The notes beneath the pieces were generated by a model that saw nothing but the letters and a program-made list of their open reading frames with translations, was not told where the DNA came from and did not search any database. This document shows positions 19,630 to 26,312 of a DNA stretch of 64,000 bases, piece after piece (the first letter of the stretch is position 1; each line of letters opens with the position of its first letter). The translations under genes and the position numbers were made by a program. The stretch comes from an uncultured Candidatus Saccharibacteria bacterium (GTDB lineage Bacteria > Patescibacteriota > Saccharimonadia > Saccharimonadales > Saccharimonadaceae): contig CAMZHH010000001.1 in the NCBI GenBank assembly GCA_947306745.1, positions 104,776 to 168,775 of the forward strand, read 5' to 3'.

Positions 19630-20364
19630 CTACTCTTCTTCAGTTTCGTTAGGGCCAGTGCGCTCGCCGTTCTTTTCAAGCTCGGAGTTAATCTTATCCT
19701 CAACGCGCTTAACGACGTCGTCAAAAGTGCCTTCATCCATGTTCATTTTTTCGCCATTAACGTAGACAGATGGCGTACCGTCAACCTTATCAACGTTGCG
19801 TCCGAGGCCGTAGTCGAAATTAATCTTCTTTTCGATGTTCGCATCATTCAAATCGGCGCGGAATTTCTCAACGTCGCCATCTGGAGCGATTTCCTTGAAG
19901 AGATTAGTAAAGATGTCAGTACGTTTGCTACCAGTGGCGTCTACCCAGTCGGCACGGTTGCTATATAGCGTTTCGAGCATGTCCCAGAAATAGCCCTGAA
20001 AACCAGCACTTTCGCAAGCTGCAGAAGCGGCACGGGCGTTTTGATGGCCGTTAATTGGGAAGTTGCGGAAGACGAAAGCTACGCGATCGCCGTATTGTCT
20101 GTGCAGAATAGTCATGCGAGGCATCATTGTAGCGCAGCCAGGGCATTGCACGTCAGCATATTCGAGCACGATTACTTTTGAATCGGCTTTACCACGTACA
20201 TGGTCGGCAATGTTGCCATTATCATCAGTACCCTCAATGATGGACTGCGAATTGTACTTACTGTAATCTATAGCTTTGCCTTCGTCTCTTAAGGTGGACC
20301 AAGCTACTAATCCACCAAAACAGGCTACGATGATAACGATAGCCGCTACGGTAAACTTATTCAT
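19630..20364 (-). CDS. DsbA-family thioredoxin-fold protein
   Basis: N-terminal TM; active site CPGC (DVQCPGCATM). Confidence 0.85.
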   Translation of the reverse strand: MNKFTVAAIVIIVACFGGLVAWSTLRDEGKAIDYSKYNSQSIIEGTDDNGNIADHVRGKADSKVIVLEYADVQCPGCATMMPRMTILHRQYGDRVAFVFRNFPINGHQNARAASAACESAGFQGYFWDMLETLYSNRADWVDATGSKRTDIFTNLFKEIAPDGDVEKFRADLNDANIEKKINFDYGLGRNVDKVDGTPSVYVNGEKMNMDEGTFDDVVKRVEDKINSELEKNGERTGPNETEEE

Positions 20365-20378
20365 GCTAAAATTATAGC
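20365..20378. promoter_or_regulatory. 14-nt bidirectional leaderless promoter
   Basis: CAT-gctaaaattatagc-ATG: TAAAAT-N6-ATG on + and TATAAT-N6-ATG on -. Confidence 0.75.
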
Positions 20379-21023
20379 ATGATGAAGAACTTCTTTCAGA
20401 AGCTCATGACCAAGATGGTGGTGGCTCTTGATCCGAAGCTTGATAAATATCGTCCACCCAAAAAGATTAAACCTTTCCGCCCTGAAACTGAGAAAGAATT
20501 GGTTGCCGTCTTGAAGCGCACGCCAAAAGAAATCCTCTCGGACGAGAAGCGCAATTTAATTGCCGGAGCCATGTCTTTTGACCAAATCTCAGTTGCTAGT
20601 ATCATGGTGCCAAAAAAGGAAATGACTTTCTTGCACGAGGGGGATTTCCTGGGGCCATTATTGCTTGATAAGCTTTATAAAACCGGCGCCAATTGTTTTC
20701 CAGTATTAGATAAAGACAATGGCGTATGCGGTCTCGTATATACGGATGAGATTGACCCGCTCAAGATTGAGGAAGATCAGCCGATTGATAAGTTTGTACA
20801 ACCGCAAGTTACTTTTGTGCGGGGTGATTATTCACTCGAAATGGCATTGGCGGCATTTTTGCGCTCGCATAGCGATTATTGCATCGTGCTGGATAAAGAA
20901 ATGGAAATACTCGGATGCTTAACGTTGGCCGACGTAATCACCTTATTATTTAACCGCGAAATTAACGACAGCTTTGATTCGGATTCGAGTCCGTATTCCG
21001 TCGCGCATCGCACTCAAAAATAG
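20379..21023 (+). CDS. CBS-domain protein
   Basis: Two CBS-like segments (VASIMVPKKEMTFL...). Confidence 0.75.
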   Translation: MMKNFFQKLMTKMVVALDPKLDKYRPPKKIKPFRPETEKELVAVLKRTPKEILSDEKRNLIAGAMSFDQISVASIMVPKKEMTFLHEGDFLGPLLLDKLYKTGANCFPVLDKDNGVCGLVYTDEIDPLKIEEDQPIDKFVQPQVTFVRGDYSLEMALAAFLRSHSDYCIVLDKEMEILGCLTLADVITLLFNREINDSFDSDSSPYSVAHRTQK

Positions 21024-21047
21024 AAACGCTTGTGCTAAAATAAAGAT

Positions 21048-21995
21048 ATGATGTGGGTCATCTTTCCGATTTTTGCGCAAATTTTCTATTGCGTAAATGG
21101 ATATATTCAAAACTTCCTCACTGATACGGCATTACCAAAGAAGCGTGCCGGCTCGCTGACCGTCATGCATATTATTAGCTTTGCTGCCTCTCTAATTTTA
21201 TTGTTTGCAGTTTTCGGTCGCGCCGTTATGATGATCCCGCTCGATCATGCGCTAGGCCTGATTTTAGCCGGTGCAATTAATATCATTGGCGCCGTATATT
21301 ATTACAAAGCTATTCAGAAGGGCGACAACATTGACATCACGGTTTTTGGCCAGGTAGCGCCGTTAATCTCGCTCGGGCTTGGCGTACTATTGCTTAGTGA
21401 GACTATTTCCGCCAATCAAGCCCTTGGCTTTCTATTTATGATTGGCGCTTCAGCTTTAGTAGTTTTCGGCAACCAGACCAAAAACGAAAAGCAAAAACCG
21501 AATTTCGGCGTCGCAATTCTAACAATCATCTATTGTTTCTTCTCGGTCTTGTCGGACATTGTATATGCAATGTTTATTTCGGAAGGTCCGGCCACAATCA
21601 TCTCGTTTGCCCAGGGTTTCTTCTATTTTCAATTAGGCTCTTTGCTGTGCTCGTTGCTTGGTCTTATTTTCTTCCCAACTTGGCGCAAAGCTCTCAAAAC
21701 CACTTTCTTTACCGGTAAAAAGCACAAACTTAACTTCGCCGCCGAGCTTGCGGATAACTTTACGCTCATCGCGGGTGAATTACTTTATAAATTTGGTCTC
21801 GTTATAGCACCGGTTGTTTCGCTCGTTTCGCCGATTGGTCGCGTCGCGAGTCTCTTTTCGAATTTCATCATGACGCTCTGTTTTGGGCGGGTATTTCCAA
21901 AATTCATTCATGCTAAACGCTTCACGAAGCGTATGATCTTAAACTATGTCATTGCGGCTGTCTTGATCCTGGTTGGCATCGTGATGATGAATTAG
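21048..21995 (+). CDS. EamA/DMT-superfamily transporter
   Basis: ~10 TM, duplicated EamA-like halves. Confidence 0.75.
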   Translation: MMWVIFPIFAQIFYCVNGYIQNFLTDTALPKKRAGSLTVMHIISFAASLILLFAVFGRAVMMIPLDHALGLILAGAINIIGAVYYYKAIQKGDNIDITVFGQVAPLISLGLGVLLLSETISANQALGFLFMIGASALVVFGNQTKNEKQKPNFGVAILTIIYCFFSVLSDIVYAMFISEGPATIISFAQGFFYFQLGSLLCSLLGLIFFPTWRKALKTTFFTGKKHKLNFAAELADNFTLIAGELLYKFGLVIAPVVSLVSPIGRVASLFSNFIMTLCFGRVFPKFIHAKRFTKRMILNYVIAAVLILVGIVMMN

Positions 21996-22036
21996 CACTC
22001 TTGACCACGCGAGTGCTAAACGCTATACTATAAGGC

Positions 22037-22933
22037 ATGAGTAAAAGAGACTATTACGAAGTTCTCGGCGTCAAAAAAGACGCATCTGACGATGAGATTA
22101 AGAAGGCTTTTCGCAAGCTTGCAATTAAATATCACCCAGACAAAAATCCGGGTAACAAGGAAGCTGAAGAGAAGTTTAAGGAAGCGAACGAGGCTTATTC
22201 TGTCTTAAGCGACAAGACTAAACGTCAACGTTACGATCAGTTTGGCCATGCCGGTGTTGGTAGTAGCGCAGCCGGTGGCGCTGGCGGTAATCCATTTGCT
22301 GGTGGCTTCGACTTTAATGGCCAGAGCTTCAATTTCGATTTTGGTGGCGGCAGCTTCGGTGGTCTCGACGATATTCTTGGCGCTATGTTCGGCGGCGGTT
22401 TCCGCGGCGTGCGTCGCGGACGCGACATGCGCACTTCGGTTACGATTGATTTTAAAGAAGCTATCTTTGGCACGTCCAAAAACATCACCGTCGATGGCGA
22501 GAGTATTAAGCTCAAAATTCCAGCCGGCATTTGGGATGGTCAGCAGATTCGCTTAAGTGGCAAAGGTGGCCCAGCTCCAGAAGGTGGTCAGCGTGGCGAT
22601 CTCTACGTAGAGGTACGCGTACGTGCGCACAAGACCCTTACGCGTGAAGGTGACCTTATTCTATCTGAAGTTACAATTTCTATGGTTGATGCTGTACTTG
22701 GCACGGAAGTTGATGTTGAGACTGTTGATGGCATGGTCACGATGAAAATTCCAGCCGGCACGCAGCCTGGCACAAACTTCAAACTTTCTGGTCATGGTGC
22801 GCCAACGCTCCGCAATTCTGAACGTGGTCCACATATCGTGACGGTAAATGTCGAGATTCCAAGAAATCTCAACCGCAGGCAGAAGGAACTTATCGAACAG
22901 TTCCGCGATGCAAAACGTGGCCTCTTCCACTAA
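22037..22933 (+). CDS. dnaJ: DnaJ/CbpA-type co-chaperone lacking zinc finger
   Basis: J domain [10 protein letters not shown] region, CTDs; no CxxCxGxG repeats. Confidence 0.9.
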   Translation: MSKRDYYEVLGVKKDASDDEIKKAFRKLAIKYHPDKNPGNKEAEEKFKEANEAYSVLSDKTKRQRYDQFGHAGVGSSAAGGAGGNPFAGGFDFNGQSFNFDFGGGSFGGLDDILGAMFGGGFRGVRRGRDMRTSVTIDFKEAIFGTSKNITVDGESIKLKIPAGIWDGQQIRLSGKGGPAPEGGQRGDLYVEVRVRAHKTLTREGDLILSEVTISMVDAVLGTEVDVETVDGMVTMKIPAGTQPGTNFKLSGHGAPTLRNSERGPHIVTVNVEIPRNLNRRQKELIEQFRDAKRGLFH

Positions 22934-22938
22934 AGAAT

Positions 22939-22962
22939 ACCGCCCGCATAGAGGGCGGTTTT
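22939..22962 (+). terminator. Intrinsic terminator
   Basis: ACCGCCC ... GGGCGGT TTT. Confidence 0.75.
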
Positions 22963-23034
22963 GTGTAATTGCTTACCTTTTGCAAAAAACTGACTTATGT
23001 TATTATAAGCATAAGCAAAACAAGGAAAACAAAA

Positions 23035-23793
23035 ATGGACAATAAAACTGATTTTGCTCAAGACCAACAACAAGGTCAAGCTGGTCGTGAGCAACAAAGC
23101 TTCCAGCAACAAGGTCAACAGCAAGGACGCGGTCGCGGTGCGCTCGTTGCGCTCGCCGTCGTTGGTCTCTTGGCTGGCGTTGGTGGCGCTGGTTTTGGTG
23201 TTTATAGTATGACGCAAAACAAAACTGCCACTCAACCAGCAGACCTTAAAGTAAAAATTGAAAAAGCCGATGGTAGCATCGTCGAACTCAACACAGACCA
23301 AATCAAGAAAACCGATGATGGTACTGCGATTACGATTACTGATTCTTCTACTGCGGGCGAAAAATATATCTTACTAGGCAATTATGGCCTCGGATTAAAA
23401 GTTCCTACCGACGACAGCAATATACATTATTTCCAGTATGAATACCGCCAGTTTAATGGTGGTGGACCAAACTATTCATCCCTTGGCATTGGTGGTGTGA
23501 CGAAAAAAGAAGGCGCCCAAGCTTTGCCTGAATTTGTTGCTCAAGGTGAGTACTTAGGTGTCAACGCGCTAGGGTACATTGATATTTGTTCTAATGATAT
23601 TGAGTACGACGAAGATACGGCTAACCTTGCATGCGGTGGCGATCCAGTCTATAAGAATGACAGCGTCTCTATCCACTATGTAGGTCCGCAAGCAGTTATT
23701 TCGCGGGATTCTGATACTGCGCAGTGGGAATTAGAGACCGTAAAAGCAATCAAAGATTGGGTCTCTAATAAAGACAACTATATAAAGCTGTAA
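23035..23793 (+). CDS. Gln-rich single-TM membrane protein, hypothetical
   Basis: QQ-rich N-terminus, one TM, SD AAGGA. Confidence 0.65.
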   Translation: MDNKTDFAQDQQQGQAGREQQSFQQQGQQQGRGRGALVALAVVGLLAGVGGAGFGVYSMTQNKTATQPADLKVKIEKADGSIVELNTDQIKKTDDGTAITITDSSTAGEKYILLGNYGLGLKVPTDDSNIHYFQYEYRQFNGGGPNYSSLGIGGVTKKEGAQALPEFVAQGEYLGVNALGYIDICSNDIEYDEDTANLACGGDPVYKNDSVSIHYVGPQAVISRDSDTAQWELETVKAIKDWVSNKDNYIKL

Positions 23794-23804
23794 AATCCAA
23801 TAAA

Positions 23805-23828
23805 AATACCCCACTTAGTTGGGGTATT
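23805..23828. terminator. Bidirectional intrinsic terminator
   Basis: AATACCCC ACTTAGTT GGGGTATT TTTT. Confidence 0.85.
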
Positions 23829-23831
23829 TTT

Positions 23832-24833
23832 TTATTCCAAACCTAAATGCTTTTTCGCCAGGTCCGTCACGATGCGTCCACGCGGTGTGCGTTGCAGCAT
23901 ACCAAGCTGAATCAAAAACGGCTCCAAATAATCTTCAATTGTAGAGGCTTCGTCGCCAGTTAGCGCTGCAATTGTATTTAGGCCAACTGGCTTATCGCCG
24001 TATTTCTCAATCATCAAAGTCAGCATATTACGGTCGGCCGGATCGAGACCTAAATCGTCAATTTCGAGCATTTTGAGCGCACCTTTTGCGGTCGGCACGT
24101 CGATAATGCCATCGCCATTCACATCGGCGTAATCGCGTACGCGTTTCAGTAAGCGGTTTGCAATGCGTGGCGTGAGGCGTGAACGCTGCGCAAGTAAAGT
24201 GGCAGCCGCAGGCTCGATTTTCGTATCAAGCAGACCGGCCGAGCGCTCAATAATCTGCTGAATATCATTATCGGCATAATATTCCAAACGATATGAATGG
24301 CCAAAACGATCGCGCAACGGCCCAGCCAAATTGCCAGCCTGCGTGGTAGCACCAATCAAAGTAAAGCGTGGCAAATCGAGTTTCACACTGCGTGCGGCTG
24401 GCCCTTTGCCAATCACGATATCAAGCTTGTAATCCTCCATCGCAGAGTAAAGAATCTCCTCCACGGCGCGACGCAAACGATGAATCTCGTCAATAAATAA
24501 AATGTCGCCATCGGTCAAGTTTGTCAGGATACTAGCGAGGTCGCCAGCTTTTTCAATCGACGGGGCAGAAGTAGCACGAAAATTTGCATTCATCTCGTGC
24601 GCAATCACGCCTGCCATGGTAGTCTTGCCAAGGCCTGGCGGGCCGTACAAAAGTACATGGTCTAACACGTCACCACGTTTCTTTGCGGCATCAATCGCGA
24701 GCTTCAAATTTGTCTTCAAACGACGCTGGCCAATATATTCGTCAAAATTAGTCGGGCGCAGAGAAAACTCAACGGCGCGTTCCTCGCTGTCGTCTTCGTG
24801 CAAGCTAGTATCAATCACCCTCTCGATAGCCAT
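23832..24833 (-). CDS. ruvB: Holliday junction helicase RuvB
   Basis: LLYGPPGLGKTTMAGVIA, DEIHR. Confidence 0.96.
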   Translation of the reverse strand: MAIERVIDTSLHEDDSEERAVEFSLRPTNFDEYIGQRRLKTNLKLAIDAAKKRGDVLDHVLLYGPPGLGKTTMAGVIAHEMNANFRATSAPSIEKAGDLASILTNLTDGDILFIDEIHRLRRAVEEILYSAMEDYKLDIVIGKGPAARSVKLDLPRFTLIGATTQAGNLAGPLRDRFGHSYRLEYYADNDIQQIIERSAGLLDTKIEPAAATLLAQRSRLTPRIANRLLKRVRDYADVNGDGIIDVPTAKGALKMLEIDDLGLDPADRNMLTLMIEKYGDKPVGLNTIAALTGDEASTIEDYLEPFLIQLGMLQRTPRGRIVTDLAKKHLGLE

Positions 24834-24867
24834 ATCTGTATTATAGCACCTATGGTATAATTCTCTT

Positions 24868-24934
24868 ATAGATGCAGCTCTAGAAACTACATCTATGGTT
24901 TTGGTTGGTAGCTAGTTTTCACTAGCTACTTTTT
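24868..24934 (+). ncRNA. Module 1 putative antisense antitoxin RNA (~67 nt)
   Basis: TATAAT 24856-24861; hairpin ATAGATGcAG-CTCTAGAAA-CTaCATCTAT; terminator GTAGCTAGT-TTTC-ACTAGCTAC-TTTTT. Confidence 0.7.
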
Positions 24935-24994
24935 CTAAACCAATCTAATTCGGATTCGTAACTCCACTACTCACACTCGAATAGTAATCGTCAC
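24935..24994 (-). CDS. Module 1 putative type I toxin peptide, GTG start, in-frame TGA at 24971-24973 (MTITIRV*VVELRIRIRLV)
   Basis: SD GAGGAAGG; aligns with module 3/4 peptides; TGA at the position that is Trp in both. Confidence 0.45.
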
Positions 24995-25173
24995 GTTTAT
25001 CCTTCCTCAGAGCGTCTAGTTATCTAGAATCCTGTTCATTGAAGCTCTGCGAGCTCAACAACAACTTCAATGCCAGCCCAAAACCATTAAGACACCATGC
25101 GGTGCGTTTCTGACTATATAGTCAATGACAAAACTAACAAGCATAAGTGTAATGGTTTTGGTATAATAGCATT

Positions 25174-25244
25174 AATGAGCGCAACTCTAGAAATTACGCT
25201 CGATGGTTTGGTTCGTCGCTATTTAATTAGTGACGAATTTTTTT
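25174..25244 (+). ncRNA. Module 2 putative antisense antitoxin RNA (~70 nt)
   Basis: TATAAT 25162-25167; hairpin GAGCGcAA-CTCTAGAAA-TTaCGCTC; terminator TTCGTCGCTA-TTTAAT-TAGTGACGAA-T7. Confidence 0.72.
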
Positions 25245-25307
25245 GAATTTCGGAAATCGAATTCCGAACTCCACACTGACGCCTAGGATAATTATCCGTA
25301 CGCTCAT
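25227..25307 (-). CDS. Module 2 putative type I toxin peptide, 26 aa MSVRIIILGVSVEFGIRFPKFKKIRH
   Basis: SD GGAGGAAG; ATG; conserved position within module. Confidence 0.6.
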   Translation of the reverse strand: MSVRIIILGVSVEFGIRFPKFKKIRH

Positions 25308-25484
25308 GTAAAGCACTTCCTCCGAGACCTCTAGCTATCTAGAATTGCCGTTCAATGAAGCCTCAGCGAGCCGGGTTTCATTTGTGAATCGCAGGAACAT
25401 TCAAACGGAGCAAACCTCAACCCCGAGCGAAAAACTACCGTTAATCAATCGACAACACAAGCATAAATACGATATAATAGCATT

Positions 25485-25549
25485 ATTGAGGATAGCTCTA
25501 GAAACTATCCTGTATGGGTTTTAGGAGTTAGCTTACGCTAACTCTTTTT
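25485..25549 (+). ncRNA. Module 3 putative antisense antitoxin RNA (~65 nt)
   Basis: TATAAT 25473-25478; hairpin AGGATAG-CTCTAGAAA-CTATCCT; terminator GAGTTAGC-TTAC-GCTAACTC-TTTTT. Confidence 0.72.
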
Positions 25550-25615
25550 CGGCTTACGTACGAATCGAATTTCGGATTTCAACTCCACAATCCATATTCT
25601 GAAGGTGAGTACCAT
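25538..25615 (-). CDS. Module 3 putative type I toxin peptide, 25 aa MVLTFRIWIVELKSEIRFVRKPKKS
   Basis: ATG preceded by GAGAAAG; similar to modules 2 and 4. Confidence 0.6.
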   Translation of the reverse strand: MVLTFRIWIVELKSEIRFVRKPKKS

Positions 25616-25723
25616 CCAAATTCTTTCTCAGGAGTGACTAGCTATCTAGAATTGCCGTTTAATGAGGCTCCTGCGAGAATTAACTCGAGCCTCATGACTA
25701 GCCGAACCAACCCGCATTCATCC

Positions 25724-25765
25724 TAGCGTCAATAAAAATCGATTAAAAGCATAAGTTCAAGATTT
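25724..25765. repeat. 42-nt module-boundary repeat, second copy at 26024-26065 (39/42 identical by eye)
   Basis: TAGCGTCAATAAAAA...ATTAAAAGCATAAGTTCAAGATTT. Confidence 0.9.
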
Positions 25766-25779
25766 GGTATAATGACATT

Positions 25780-25850
25780 ATGGGCGCGTAACTAGGATTA
25801 CGCCCAAAGTTTTGGTTTAAGTGACTCTCCTAACGGCGAGCCACTTTTTT
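25780..25850 (+). ncRNA. Module 4 putative antisense antitoxin RNA (~70 nt)
   Basis: TATAAT 25768-25773; hairpin GGGCG...CTAG...CGCCC; terminator AAGTGaCTCtCC-TAAC-GGcGAGcCACTT-TTTT. Confidence 0.68.
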
Positions 25851-25913
25851 ACGCTTCGTCACATCGATACTTAGCGTAACTCTCACGATCCACAACTTAA
25901 TACAGACGCTCAA
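25830..25913 (-). CDS. Module 4 putative type I toxin peptide, 27 aa, TTG start (MSVCIKLWIVRVTLSIDVTKRKKVARR)
   Basis: SD AAAGGAG; similar to modules 2 and 3. Confidence 0.55.
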   Translation of the reverse strand: MSVCIKLWIVRVTLSIDVTKRKKVARR

Positions 25914-26102
25914 ATCACTCCTTTCTCATGGACTCTAGCGAGGCCTAGTATGCTGTTTATTGAGTCCATGCGAGATGAACTTAATATTTGCGTAAGGGAT
26001 AAACCAAGATTCCCGACTCAAAATAGCGTCAATAAAAACTAATTAAAAGCATAAGTTCAAGATTTTTCGCACAAACCCCATAAAAACAGATATAATAAAG
26101 GT

Positions 26103-26308
26103 GGAACTTACAATTTAACAATATATCGCGTTTTAGCTGACGCATTTTCGCGTTGCAAAAACTTTGATTGCAGCTCCCATAGGAGTCGGTCTTATAGTTT
26201 TTGCCTAAAACGCGAAATTGTAGGTTCCAGCCGGCAACTCGGGGGCTGCAATTTTTATTAAATTGCAGTGCTGAAAAATTATCAAACATAAGAGTAATTG
26301 GAACCTAC
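26103..26308 (+). ncRNA. Highly structured 5' leader/ncRNA upstream of mod
   Basis: Nested stems GGAACTTACAATTT/AAATTGTAGGTTCC, CGCGTTTTAG/CTAAAACGCG, CAAAAACT/AGTTTTTG; hairpin CTGCAATTT-TTATT-AAATTGCAG; TATAAT at 26091. Confidence 0.65.
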
Positions 26309-26312
26309 GATT

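Noticed and set aside
22237-22556. ORFs antisense/alternate to dnaJ (97 and 104 aa)
   Set aside because: Low-complexity shadow ORFs produced by the Gly/Phe-rich codons of dnaJ.
22037-22933. dnaJ missing its zinc finger as evidence of a disrupted gene
   Set aside because: J domain, G/F and CTDs are continuous in frame; CbpA-type (class B) J proteins normally lack the zinc finger.
24850-26065. CRISPR array or CRISPR-like guide array
   Set aside because: Units are ~300 bp and diverged throughout, with no short identical repeats and unique spacers and no cas genes nearby.
24850-26065. Integron attC cassettes or a MITE cluster
   Set aside because: No consistent attC core sites, integrase, terminal inverted repeats or target duplications. 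Each unit carries promoters, SD-led ORFs and terminators instead.
24850-26065. Four serial attenuators controlling mod
   Set aside because: Each hairpin pair has its own TATAAT box and is separated by ~200 bp of conserved sequence that makes sense on the minus strand. mod has its own promoter and leader at 26091.
26029-26289. 86-aa minus-strand ORF upstream of mod
   Set aside because: Overlaps strongly paired leader sequence; no SD and no protein-like pattern.
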